This document shows, piece by piece, positions 31,007 to 42,130 of a stretch of 64,000 nt of DNA. Below the pieces are notes generated by a model that was given only the letters and a program-made list of their open reading frames with translations, searched no databases and was not told where the DNA came from. This DNA is from Porphyra umbilicalis (taxonomy: Eukaryota > Rhodophyta > Bangiophyceae > Bangiales > Bangiaceae), in the NCBI GenBank assembly GCA_002049455.2, contig KV918824.1, positions 124,001 to 188,000 of the forward strand, given 5' to 3'. How positions within the stretch are numbered: the stretch's first letter is position 1; every line of letters begins with the position of its first letter. The position numbers and the translations under genes were made by a program.

Positions 31007-32731
31007 GTCGAACAGCCAAGGCGATTTACACCCGAATCACGGTCCTGACCGCCTCAGCGGGAAGAAGATAGCCGGCTCGGGAAGTACCGCCGGAGGACGT
31101 GTGACACCAGAGGCGAGCAGACGCGGCCAGATCCGACAAACCTCGAGCTACAGTGCCCCAACTCAAGGGAGGACATGGGGATCAAGACACGTTTCAATGT
31201 TGCAGTGGTCTTGTAGAACATTTCTGCCGGATGAGGACAACGCCAGGGTAGACGGCATTTACTTTGATTTGGACTCTGGGTTGGGGATTTTTCTCATTTC
31301 ACTAGAATCCTGGAGCTTTCCGATTGAATCCCACATGGACAAGCTCGAACTTGACACAAGTTGCCAGTCTCTGGGAGTTGGAGCTTGGTCGATATCGGCT
31401 GCGGGATCGAAGATGGACTAACTGCACGATCGGTGCCACGTTACCGCTCCAATCGTCGGACCACGTGGCTGAGGAACTGTCCAACGCAGGGATGAGCGTT
31501 TTCGGAGAAACCATCCATGATTAGCATGAATGTGGTATATTATCAATAACTCGCCTCGACAGTTATCAAAACCATCGTGCGCCACGTGGCGCCACACCAA
31601 GGGGGTCCGCTGATGCGCTCTACAGGTCAGGCGACGTTGAGGCACAGCCGACGTGCTAGCCTCAGCCGACGGAAACCTATCCGTGCAACATAGACCATCA
31701 AGAGCGAGGCTGTCGTCTTGCTCGAGGTGACAGCAAGGTGTGAGTCTACCAGGTGCACCCGGGGACAGGACCGAGGGACCCATCCTGTGCCACTTGTGCC
31801 CCCCTGCCCTCTGCCTGACTGTGCGATGTTGCCCGCTGGCGGTCATTTGCGGCCGACCACAGCGGCCGGATTTGTCGCATGCGTAAACTGATCATGCACT
31901 GTGCTTTGCAGCTGCTGTCCCTTGCCGTTATCATCCTCGCGCCACAGTTGACCGGTGTGACCACGACCGTGCCAGATGGGGAGGAGGCCGGGGGGGCGTG
32001 GGAGGTGGGCATCAATCCACCCCCTACAGTAGTGAATCGGCCAACCACGTGGGCGTGAGGCAGCCACGTGGTGATGATATCAACCCACAGACCGGATGAT
32101 GGAGATGATTCTTCCACATTAATCGTCGAAACCATGACATGATAATTCCCTCTCAAACCTGGTCCAACGCCAAAGAGACGGTAGTGACTGGAGATTGGGT
32201 CTCAGGCTCTGTCTTGACGGCGCGCGCACGGCGTGCAGAAGTGCGTTCTAGCCAATGGGAACGCGACGTTCCAATCACGCCCCAATCACGTCGACCAGTT
32301 TGGACATTATTGGAGTGATCGGGTGACCCGCGCACGAACGGACTTACCGTCCGAAACGGGCCGAAACGGACCGTTTCGGGCCGATCCGGGCCGAGGACGT
32401 TCACGTGTGCGCGATTTTTCAAAAATCTCGCACACGTGAACGTGCTCGGAAAGAAAATAGCCTGTTGAGAGGCCCTTGATCCGGCGCGCATGATTGGACG
32501 AGAGCACTATCCGGATCGTGACGCGCGGATCGACGAATGCAAGGACACTGGCTGCACTCCAAGGCTGGCGAATTCCCACTGGACGCACGCTGGCTACGTC
32601 ATGACGTGGTGACGGCCGCCGCTGTGTCCACGTCACGCAGGCTCGGCCAGGAGCGAAGCGCGTGCGCTAGAGGGGGCTCCGTGAGAGCGTGAGGTGGCAC
32701 ACGTCGCTCGAGCCACCGCGTGTCCTCAAAC
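31007..32731. other. Moderate-GC spacer with a near-perfect hairpin
   Basis: No gene recognised. It holds repeated CACGTG boxes (31463, 31582, 32049, 32070, 32403) and the hairpin at 32397-32443. It also holds a short box near 32200 repeated in inverted form near 37700. Confidence 0.5.
32397..32443. repeat. Inverted repeat, 23-bp arms, 1-bp spacer
   Basis: The left arm ACGTTCACGTGTGCGCGATT continues into TTT. The right arm is its reverse complement with one mismatch. A CACGTG E/G-box sits in each arm. Just upstream, CCGAAACGG and CCGTTTCGG form a second short inverted pair. Confidence 0.9.
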
Positions 32732-34514
32732 ATGGCCGATCGCAGGCACAGTGTGAGGTGGGGGCGTACCGCTGCTGCAGGTGCCTGCCCGCCATCAGGG
32801 CCGCTGACCCTTGTCACAGTGAGAGGTGGAGGCGCGCCGTTGGAGTCACCGCGTGCGCACACGCGACCTCCGCCACCGGGCGCTACGTATGGGAGGACAA
32901 CGCGCCACTGTATGCACCGCACACGCGGTTTACGGCGCAGTTGGTTGGGGGTGCGGGCGGCGTGAGTCCTGGCAGGCAAACCACTACAGATGCCAGGTAC
33001 ACTTGCGTGGGTACATCAACACTCCGCTCATCACAGATTCGACGTTCCCACCGTACAGCGGTACCACATCTGCCTGCCTCCCGACCGACCCCTCCCATCT
33101 TCACGTGCGGCACTGTGCCCTGTTCGCTTCCAAGATTTTGACAGCCAACGAGCCTATGCACCACGGCCGCCCAAACCTCTCCTCCCACTACCCGGTTCTC
33201 TGCGCCGAGCCCGGCCGCCGACCTGACGGGCAACGATGACGAGTGCTTCGCGTTAGCCTGGCGCCGCAACGGGAGTTCACCCCCGCTACCACGCCCACCA
33301 CGCCCGCGGCGGCTCCGTCGGTGTCTGTCGTGGCTGAAGGAGCCGGCTCGGCTAGGGCCCTTCCTACTGTTGATCTCGAAAAGGCGTCAAACTTCCTCCA
33401 GAAGCTGTCAGCAGCAGAGCTGCACACCGTCCTCCGCGTGCTGCACATCAAGGGCCGCATGCAAGCAAACATGGCGGACAAGCGCGCCGTCGCGCTGTCG
33501 TCCATGGAGGACCAGCGGGTAGGCGATGAGGAGCTCGAGTCCATGATGGACGCCGCCGATCTGGCGTCCCTGTCCACGCCCGCGATGGCCTCTCGGGCTC
33601 ACACGGGTGCCAGGGCCCCGGCACTGTCGCCGTCGGGTGGCTCGACCGCACGGGCTGCCCTGTCGTCACCGGCAGCTCCTGGGCCTGTTGTCCGCGGCCC
33701 GGCCTTTAGCGCCAACGACATGGCCCGCCTGTCACACGTTGCGACCGACCCCCGCCATTTTGAAGCGGTACAAGCGGACAACCAGCCCCTGGCGCGCACG
33801 GAGCTTGCCAAGCCTCGGGGAAGCCTATGTGAAACCGTACTCTGCCCCGCATTTAACAACCCCGATTACAAGCCGGCCCGCGCGACGCCTGTTGACGGCG
33901 TGCTGATGTCGGATTTACGTGGAATGGATCCATCGAGCATCACCTGCAGCCGCGACACATCCAAACTCGAGACAATCTACCGAGCGTTACGCTCTAACTA
34001 CACTAAGGCGTACTCCAACTACACGCGCAGCGGCCAGCTGGAGGGGGGCATTTTTAAGGACTACGTCAACGGGGACCACCAACTCTTGCACCTGCACTGC
34101 CTACTTCATGACAATCCGGCGGTTGACTTTGTGCTCCGGTCGTTGCCGCAAGCCGCGCAGGCGGAAGTGGGTCTGCCCGGCAGTGGGGCCGTAGGTCGTG
34201 GACCGGGGCACCCTGGCTCTGCTCCGCCCTCCTCCTCCCGCAAGCGAGTCCGTCAGGCCGAGGTAACCATCGGAAGGATGGAGAACTTGACGGCGGCGCT
34301 GCTGTCCCTGGGAAACTCCGATGGGTCCAATGGCCGCGACGCTGCAGGGCGCCGCTCAGCAGATGCGTTTGACAACGCCGAAGCGATGGGCGCCGTTTGG
34401 ACGCAGCTCAAGGCCGCTCGCGCCGCTGTCGCAGAGGACTCCACTGACGCGTTAGCAATTTCTATGAGCGCCCACTTTGGGCAGCAGCTTGAGAACCTGA
34501 TGAAGACGGTGTAG
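32732..34514 (+). CDS. Unknown protein convergent with the second Harbinger transposase
   Basis: The main frame 33257-34514 encodes ~419 residues. It has helical segments (LEKASNFLQKLSAAELHTVLRVLHIKGRM), a central block with evenly placed Tyr/His (TIYRALRSNYTKAYSNYTRSGQLEGGIFKDYVNGDHQLLHLHCL) and a basic SRKRVR. I do not recognise it. The frame is closed by a TGA at 33237. A candidate first exon 32732-32961 (MADRRHSVRW) has a good GTGAGT donor and would join in phase at the TTAG ending at 33256. However, all other introns here start GTACGT or GTATGT, so the 5' end is uncertain; the next in-frame ATG is 33459. Its position, converging on the transposase at 35240-36765, suggests an element-encoded accessory protein. 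Confidence 0.55.
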
Positions 34515-35239
34515 CCGTCCCTCGCTGATGTGTCTGTTGGAGGAGATAGAAGTATGTGGACAGGCGATTGTCTCTCTCATATAGATGTAAAACAACGCAT
34601 TCTCTTTTCCAGCACCTTGAGTTGTTTCCGCTCAAAGCGTGGTGTCTGGTCGGCGATGACGAGGGTGGCGGGCTGGTACTGGCTGTGGCGTAGGTGGGAG
34701 CGGTGCTTAGATTGCCGTTAGCGGTGGCCGGGCGGGGCGTGCAGTGGGTATTGCGTGGCACTACCGTGGCAGCCTGGGTTGCCAAGATATCGTCGTGCCC
34801 GTCCCCTCTACCGACGTCGATAAACCCCGTGGGGATCTCGCATGCTCTGCAAATTTTCCGCACGGCTGCCCCGACGCCGCTCAACACTGAATACGTGGTC
34901 GGGGCGGGCGAGCGGTAGCTTTCGGGGTGTCCCCCCCCATCGACTGATCCATGAAACTCGTCTGGGGTCCCGACACGGTGCAAATTTGTGGCACGGCGGC
35001 CGCCCCGCCCATTACAAGCAGGTATGTGGTCGGTGCCGGCACGCGACGGGCGCTCTTTTTGGGTGTGCCGTCGGGGGGGGTGTTGCTGTTGCCATTGGCG
35101 GCGGTCGGGCGGTGCGCACGGTTGGTGCTGAGCGGAGTGGTCGTTGCTACTCTAGTTGATGGCCGGGTGTGGTGACACTTAAGTGGCCGATGAGGCAGGT
35201 TTTTACAAAAGCCAATGATATACTACATGAAAGCGCCAG
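34515..35239. repeat. Diverged ~255-bp duplication between the convergent genes
   Basis: The segments 34694-34918 and 34951-35175 both translate on the + strand to related peptides: LPLAVAGRGVQWVLRGTTVAAWV versus LPLAAVGRCARLVLSGVVVATLV, and NTEYVVGAGER versus TSRYVVGAGTR. The order of the blocks is circularly shifted, as expected from a tandem repeat of ~255 bp. It may be remnant coding sequence of a repeat protein. No complete gene is seen. Confidence 0.55.
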
Positions 35240-36765
35240 TCAGGCGGGTCGGCGGTACTGCAACCGCTTCAGTCGGCGAGTCAGCGCCACTCGCAAAGGA
35301 CAAGGCTCCCTGTCACGCCGACGCACACGGAGGCGGTCATCCAGGTCGCACTGGTCTTGCATAATCATCTCCCCGGTCCCGCCAGATCCGTCTTCCGGGA
35401 GCAAGGCGGGTGGCAGGGGGCTCCTCTCACACAAAAAAACTTTGTGCAGACGCACGCATACACGCATGATTACAGAAGCACGATACACAGAGAAGCGAAT
35501 TGACCTCCACAAGATACCCCACCGACCAATAATCTGACCAAACACTTGCTCAACAAAGGTGCGAAAGGAGCTGTGGTAATAGTTGAAGGAGTCCTCCTCC
35601 CAAGGGAGGTTGTTACCCGGCCAAGGAGTTAGCAGACGCAAGCTGGCGATGTAGGTATAATCCCCTGCCACCCAGTACCCCTGAGGTAGGCCGTCCCCCC
35701 CATCCAGCAGCTCGGCCAGCCCGCATGCCGAGAAGGCCGTGCTGTCGTGGCACGACCCCGCCGTCACCGTCGACAGAAACTGGACCTTGTAGTCCCCACC
35801 AACAGCAGCCTGCACATTCATAGCGAAGAAGCCCTTGCGCGTCCAGTAGGACGACGGGTTGGGCACCTCCGCCACACGAGGCCGGTGGATACGTAGGGCG
35901 ATGCCATCAACGGCAGAGACGCACCCGCGCAGCGGATTGTGCCCGCCACGCGAAAACAACTCGCTTTGTGAAGCAAATTGTTCGGGGGTGGACGGGAAGT
36001 GGATGTTGTCCAAAAAGGGATCGTTGTCGAGCGCATTTACAACCTGCAACCAAAAAGATGACGACACCCACAAGCAAGAAGGCGAGCAACGAAAATTGTC
36101 GACACCGAGAGTTCGAGAGCAAGCAACAAGTGGCGATATCGTTACGGTGTTAGCTAGTTTCCCACAGCCAAACTTGAGCCACAAAGTCGTGGAATGCTTA
36201 AGAGGATACAAGCCGGACGCAAGGGACCGGGCCCGCACGCAGTAAGGCAGCTCAACACGAAGACAAAAGGCGCACATACCTGATGAAAAATAGCATACAC
36301 CATGGAACGACTAACCCCAAATGCAAGCATGCAGTCCAGGTACGACGCCCCCGCTAGCATACGCAGCCCGAGGGCAAGTCGAAATTCTGAAGGGATGGGC
36401 GACCCGCTCGAGAGCGTCGCCATTCCCTCGTCCATCGCCAGGCGGTGCTCCACCGCCTCATGCAAAGCCCAAAACTCCTCCGCCGCCATAAGAAAAAGCA
36501 ATCGAAAGTCATCCTCCAACACATGGTTGAGACCAGAGTTTATACACAATCGCGCACGGGTACCAACGGTGTGCACGCGGGGTGGCGTCGCACAAGCCGC
36601 TGTCGCCACTTGCGGCAAAATGGCGGCGACGAAGGCGGCCGCGAAGAAGGCCGAACGCCGCGTGGCAACAGCGTGCCCACGTCGGCTCATCATTTTTGAC
36701 CGCCGGCTTCCGCGGCCAACGGCGCGACCGCGACTCTCCTCCAGGGCCGAACCACGCGGAGCCAT
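35240..36765 (-). CDS. PIF/Harbinger transposase (DDE nuclease), looks intact, one intron
   Basis: CDS is exon 36765-36280, intron 36279-36044 (GTATGT...TTGCAG), exon 36043-35240. The product is 429 residues. Conserved parts: SEFRLALGLRMLAGASYLDCMLAFGVSRSMVYAIF (helix-turn-helix-like), then the catalytic core. The likely triad is Asp208 (SAVDG), Asp290 (VAGDYTY) and Glu327 (FVEQVFG). AGSCHDS, LLTPW, DSFNYYHSSFR and GRWGIL are family blocks. LHN, usual near the end, reads LHK. No break is seen. The N-terminal ~65 residues include an Ala-rich hydrophobic segment. An earlier in-frame ATG exists at 36909. Such proteins cut at element ends and usually need a Myb-like partner; the convergent neighbour here is not Myb-like. 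Confidence 0.88.
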
Positions 36766-36921
36766 GGTGAGAGGTGTTGGTGAAGGCACGAGAGGCGAGC
36801 AGGTGGTACCAGGTAGAGTGGAGGGGCCCAGACACATCGACTGGAGAGAGAGGGAAAGTACAGCGATGATGTTGGTAGGTAGTAAGAACCACTGCGACGC
36901 AGAGGTCATGAGGCGGACCAA

Positions 36922-39158
36922 GACGACTCACCTCGGAGGGCGGGTGGAGCGAAACAACTCAGGCCGACGCCACTCGTCGACGCACCCACTAGGATGCGGC
37001 AGCTGTTGCAGTCGAGGAACACCTGACGGCGAGTCGTATGAGCGGCGGGGCGGAGGAGAGTGGCCCATCAAAAGAGGTACGGCGCTTGTGTTGAGCCGTC
37101 GGGCCCACACTGTCCGAGGAAGACGCGCTTCCTACCCTACCCTCGCGGTTGTCGCCAGTACTATATCCACACAGCCTGGTGGATTGCTATAGGGGGGGGG
37201 TGGCTGCCACAGCCCACCCCTCCGGCCTGTATGCCAGCAGGCGCCGCCGGCCGCGGCGTCCGCATGGCAGTCCGTGCGCCTGCAGGTTCAATCTGTAAGA
37301 CCCAATGGGATTGTGATATATTGCATCACGTCGGGGCTGGGTTTGCCACGGTGGGCTGCTGACAGCACCCTGACGGATCGTGTCGGGTGAGGCCCATCAC
37401 TCCTTTAAGAACAGTGCTGGGGCGGTCCGTCCTACCTGGTGCTACGCACCTCTAGTGGCCACATGACAGCAATGTGGCGGATCGTGTCCGGTGGGGCCCG
37501 CACCTGCGTGTGTGGTTGCAGCAACGTAGCAGGCGTGCTGTGTACGAAAGTTTCCTTGCGATAGATGGGAGATGCGATCTGCCCACTCCAGTTGCTGCGT
37601 TTCAAACAATCTAATCACGACAGTTGTGGTGGCCCGTCAAGACAGCGGTCGTCGAATCACGCGTGCTCGACGGACTTATATCCATATTCGGACCCAATCA
37701 CGTGCACGTGCACGCGCCGTCAAGACACAGCCTCAGCACAGTGGCCGACATAGGTGTGGTTGTCGGCGGTACAGTTAATATCCGCTTATATGCGCTCCGG
37801 TTACATGTCACCCTGTCACACACAAGTAAGAGCATTTATATCCAGAATCGGCCCTTCTGGCACTGTGGAGCAGGAGACAAGTACCTTCTGGTCGCGGAGC
37901 TGACGTTGGTAGCCCACCTTTTCCTGCATGGCTCTCCATGCGTTAGGGTGATAAATAAACGGATATTGACTGTACTTTGCGGAGGACCGGGACCTGATAC
38001 ATTTGAGATCAGTCGTGATGATCGCCATACGAAGGTCGCTGCAACAAGACACTTAGTTAAGACCGCCTCCAGCGGCTCTTCTGGATTTCAGGGCTCAGGA
38101 AACCACCTGATTGGATCGGTCAAACAATTTTGACTCTCTATTGGCGGTTGCGGTGGCCGGCAGTGGGGTCGGAAAGCCTAAAACTTACTACCTCCACGTC
38201 CTCAGTTTTTCCTGCGGAGGTGGATGTGGGCCAATCAGTGCGTGACATCTACTCAACAGGCGAGATGCCCATGAGTCCACTCCAGTGTGAAGACCGGTCC
38301 ATGATCTGTCTTCGGCTCTCATGCGAAAGAGATGACATCCGACAAGCCCAGTTCGAAGAAGATGCAGTTTGCTGCCCGGTTGCTGACGACCGCAGTCGTG
38401 CGACTCGGTGCGACAGCGGAGAAACGCCCTTACAGATTTTGGCGACCATAAAAGCCCGGCCGAGGACAGAAAAGGCACAAAATGGAAGGGGCTGTCTCCA
38501 GTGTTGCCCCCGTGGCGAGGGAACTAACGGCTCTCTCACACGTGGTGGGGTCAATAACGCACTGCTGAGAACCCTTGCATAGATTGTTGCACCGGTTTCG
38601 GCTTGTCATTGGCCAGACAAGTTGACTAAGAACTCCTTCTGAGACCCATCATGCGTCTGCCAATGACAGTGGTTGATCGGGTCCTTCGTCAAAACGGACG
38701 GTCAACAAGATACACGACATCTTAGACGCTTAGAGAGGGATGTGCGGCAGGTGGAGCACTTCATTCGTGCCTTCTCGGCCCAGGTTCCCAGGATTTTCGA
38801 AATGGGGCGAGAAAGGCGCGAGGCGTCAGAGGCACTGGCCGCCAGACAGTGCTGGGTGGGTTGGGCAACCTTCTAATTTGGTCAGGCAGCGGCTCGTGTC
38901 ATGCCGGAGACCAGCATAGGATGATCTCGTCGGCTCGGAGACAGATACGAGGTTGAGGGGCTGCGCTGCCGATTCCACCCCAGTGTTATTTGAGATCGCA
39001 GCAAAGTGTGTGCCAATTCACGTCCCTGAACGCCTACCGGAATCGGATTGCAGACTTGGTTTGTTTGGGTGTGGAAGCCGGCGGTGGATGGCGAGCGCTA
39101 CACTGTGTGGTGGTATGAAGTTTACGGTATATGTTGGGATGCTTTCTTCTGAAAAAAA
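36922..39158. other. Non-coding stretch downstream of the Harbinger pair
   Basis: Short open frames only. The box CCGTCAAGACA occurs twice (near 37636 and 37718); its reverse complement occurs near 32210 on the far side of the gene pair. No clear element boundary or 3-bp target duplication could be fixed by eye. Confidence 0.45.
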
Positions 39159-39321
39159 TATTGCAGTCTGCTCAATTTTGCCGGTGTGAGTCCGAACAGA
39201 ACACAATCAGGACGAAATCCTATTGGCCAGCGGTACGTATCCGCCTGAATGGATGGCTGAGAGTCCGTCGTGATTGCGTTCTGTTCCGACCCAGACAGGC
39301 AAAATTGAGCAGACTGCAATA
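39159..39321. mobile_element. 163-bp MITE with ~49-bp terminal inverted repeats, TA target site
   Basis: Both ends read TA followed by TTGCAGTCTGCTCAATTTTG. The inverted repeats run ~49 bp with about five mismatches (left to ~39209, right from ~39271). A TA dinucleotide at each outer edge fits a Tc1/mariner-type (Stowaway-like) non-autonomous element. The interior is ~60 bp with no coding. Confidence 0.88.
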
Positions 39322-39386
39322 AGCAGGAGTTATCAGGATTCAATAGCATCGAGTGCGTCGGCATATCTCAGGGAAAGTATTGTTGA

Positions 39387-39821
39387 CCTCCAAAAAATGG
39401 CGGTTGCAGAATGGTTGCAATCATTCAACAGCGTACGTGGACCAATCGAAACGCTAGAAATCATGTGAGTTCCTTAGACAGTGTCCTCATGCAGCTCCGC
39501 GCGCTGGAAATGCACATTAGGATCTCAAGAAATGTGAAGAATTTTGTTGATCTCATAACAAATCACAAGTCTGGCCCAGAACCCTCTCCATGCCCTCTTC
39601 AGGCCCAAGCAAGCGGCCCAAAAATCTCAGGAAATCTCATTGTGGGTTGCAATGGTTCTGCGTGACCCCTGCAAGACACGTTGATTGGCTTGCAAGATTA
39701 CTGGCGGCAACTCTCAGCCAATAGTACGATCGTGGCTTGTCGAACAGCCAATTCGACTTCATTTCTATGCTCTGTCGTCGGCTGTGCCTGCCTTCTCTCT
39801 GCAACCGCCATTTTTTGGAGG
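39387..39821. mobile_element. 435-bp non-autonomous element with 24-bp perfect inverted ends
   Basis: The left end is CCTCCAAAAAATGGCGGTTG followed by CAGA; the right end is its exact reverse complement. No target duplication is obvious. Inside, the word ATCTCA recurs several times. Superfamily is unassigned. Confidence 0.8.
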
Positions 39822-42130
39822 ATAGTAATACCAGGATCGGTGTGGGATTATCTCAGGGATTATCTTCGCGGCGTATCAGCCGGATGATGCTAACGGCCTG
39901 TGGAGTTCTGCTCGTCCGATCCTGGGATTGCCATGATCTTCGATGGAGAAACGATCTGGGATCTGATCGAGGTCTGCCCTCAAGAATGTTTGCAGGTTAG
40001 TTTTGCCGCGCATCCCATGGCATGGATGAATGACCAGCCTGTGACAGCCAGTGACAGTCCCTGTGACAGCCTGTGACAGCCTGTGACGGTCCCTGTGACA
40101 GCCTGTGCTCGTTCGAGACAGTATGCCTCACCTCTGATCACCATCAACCATGGCACAGCACCTCTTTACATCCTTCCGACTGGTCCAGATTTAAAAACAC
40201 ATCCATCCTGTGTCATGTACCTGAGGAAAAAGCAGGCACATTGGTTGACGCGGCCCCGAAGGACAATCGAAGCGCCTGGTTGAGAGACAAGGATACCGAC
40301 CGGATGCCCGCCCTTCAGCAGACGCGGTCCGGTGTTTATACTGGGCTTGACACGAGATATAGAGAGAGAGGTGATCTTGCATGCCCATATGGCATCAGAA
40401 CGTGGAATGAGGTGAGATACAACCCTCAGAGCGGCCCTCTCCCTCGGAAAAGGGATTATTCCTCGGATGTCTGCTTGAAATGCCTCGAGTGATGGCCTCA
40501 GTATTATCTGCAGATATAGCTGATCCCACGATTTTGAGAGTCGCAGCAGCGGAGGAACTTCTCCGAGAACTGCTTCTGCGACACGCATGACCAAGACCGC
40601 AGGAAACTGTCACAGCCTTGTCTGAAGAGTGTGGGAACAGTCCGGTTCTAATGATTTGACAGCCACCCATCGTCCTTCTGGAAGTGGTCCGCTTACCTGT
40701 CACATCAGCCGTCTCTATCAGTTTCGGCTGCGCTCCATGAGCAAACGTCATTCCGGGACAAACGGTGTCTCCTAGTACTTGGCATGAGAATTTGCGGCCA
40801 GGAGGGTCGACCGACCCGGCGAGACTGACCCAGAACTGCCTTCTGACACCAACTGCACAGTGGTCTGAGTGAACTTGTCATCAAATGGGCCAATCACAGC
40901 ACGCGATCCATGAATGACAGAGGAGCAGTCTTCGTGTGATGCCAAGAAACAGGACCACAAGTCCTGCGCCTTCTGGCACGAGTGGCTGATCCATAAGAAT
41001 GACGATGGAATGCTCACGTAGCTGTAAGCCTATTCAGTCTGGTCAAGCCTCGGATCTGCTGACAGGTCGACACGATGCGCCTTCTATGCACGAGACAGGG
41101 CCTTGCACAGCGTGCCCATCTTAGAAGCGCCTGTTCACTCCGAGCCTGCGTCAAGCCACGCAACTCAGACTGCCCCCGGTGGTCACCAGAGGTGTGCCCA
41201 TGAGGGAATACGGCCTTCGGGCTGTGTTTATTTGGTCCCCCGGAGCGGCCCACGGCATAGTCTCTACGCCGACTTGGGCGGAAAACGCTGTGACTGGCGT
41301 GGTCGAAAGAGGTGGCTGGAAGCAGAGTTGTTCACGAGCACCATGTCATGGCTGGAGAAAGCTGGTCGATGAGCCCGACAGGGAGAAAACACAACAGCTC
41401 TGTCTGAGCAATGCAAATGAGGTTTTCCTATTTCTGTTTTTAATCTTGCCTCTACTCACAATCACAACGATGGCGGCGAAAAAACAGGGAGACAGCAACA
41501 ACGCTGGGGGGGGGGCGGCAACGACGACGAGGTCGTGGAGGCAACCACTCCGCGAGTGGGGCGGCAATTCCACCGGGGGGCCAGCCGCAAAGACGCCTAG
41601 AGCGGAGCGGTAGCGACGCCGCGGGGGGCGAGGGGGGGGTGGTGATGGGAGGGAGACGGCGCGACAACGGCGTGGCGGGGGGCGACGATGATGGGCCGGC
41701 GGGGGCGTGACGATGCGGGGCGGGGGGGAGGGACGACGGTGGGGGCGGGCGGGGGGACGAGAACGGTGGGGGGCGCCGGCGATGGTGGTCGGGGCGCCGG
41801 CCTGCTTTGTGCACTGGCGAGCAGAGCCTTGCACTGCTTGTTGAGAATTCAACGAGCTCATGATTTATGGCAAAGCTCATTAGTGCCTCTGTTCCTCAGA
41901 AGTGTCGAACACTGCTGGAAAGTGATGTGCAGTTCTCGATACTCGGATGAACTGCTCGGTCACATGTTGTACACAGGAAACTTAAGAGCAGTTGTCGTCC
42001 TCTCAGAATTATGGGATCAGCCATACAGATCTGAAACTGTCGTCAGAACAGTCTCCAGAACGACCCCATTTACTCGTCGTCAGACCGTTCCCTGTATGCG
42101 CAGCCATCATAACCTCATTTTTATCTCCTG
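39822..42130. other. Gene-poor DNA with a short tandem repeat
   Basis: 40032-40108 is a ~10-bp repeat (cctgtgacag/tccctgtgac). From 41460 a short ATG frame (MAAKKQGDSNNAGGG) of 48 residues leads into G-rich sequence at 41500-41790 with no recognisable product. The rest is featureless. Confidence 0.5.
40032..40108. repeat. Short tandem repeat, unit about 10 bp
   Basis: Variants of cctgtgacag repeated about seven times, with interspersed ggtc/agtc changes. Confidence 0.85.

Noticed and set aside
32826-33239. + frame directly upstream of, and in phase with, the unknown gene at 33257
   Set aside because: It starts with GTG, ends in TGA at 33237 and has no protein-like block. A spliced first exon at 32732-32961 is at least as plausible, so I did not merge it.
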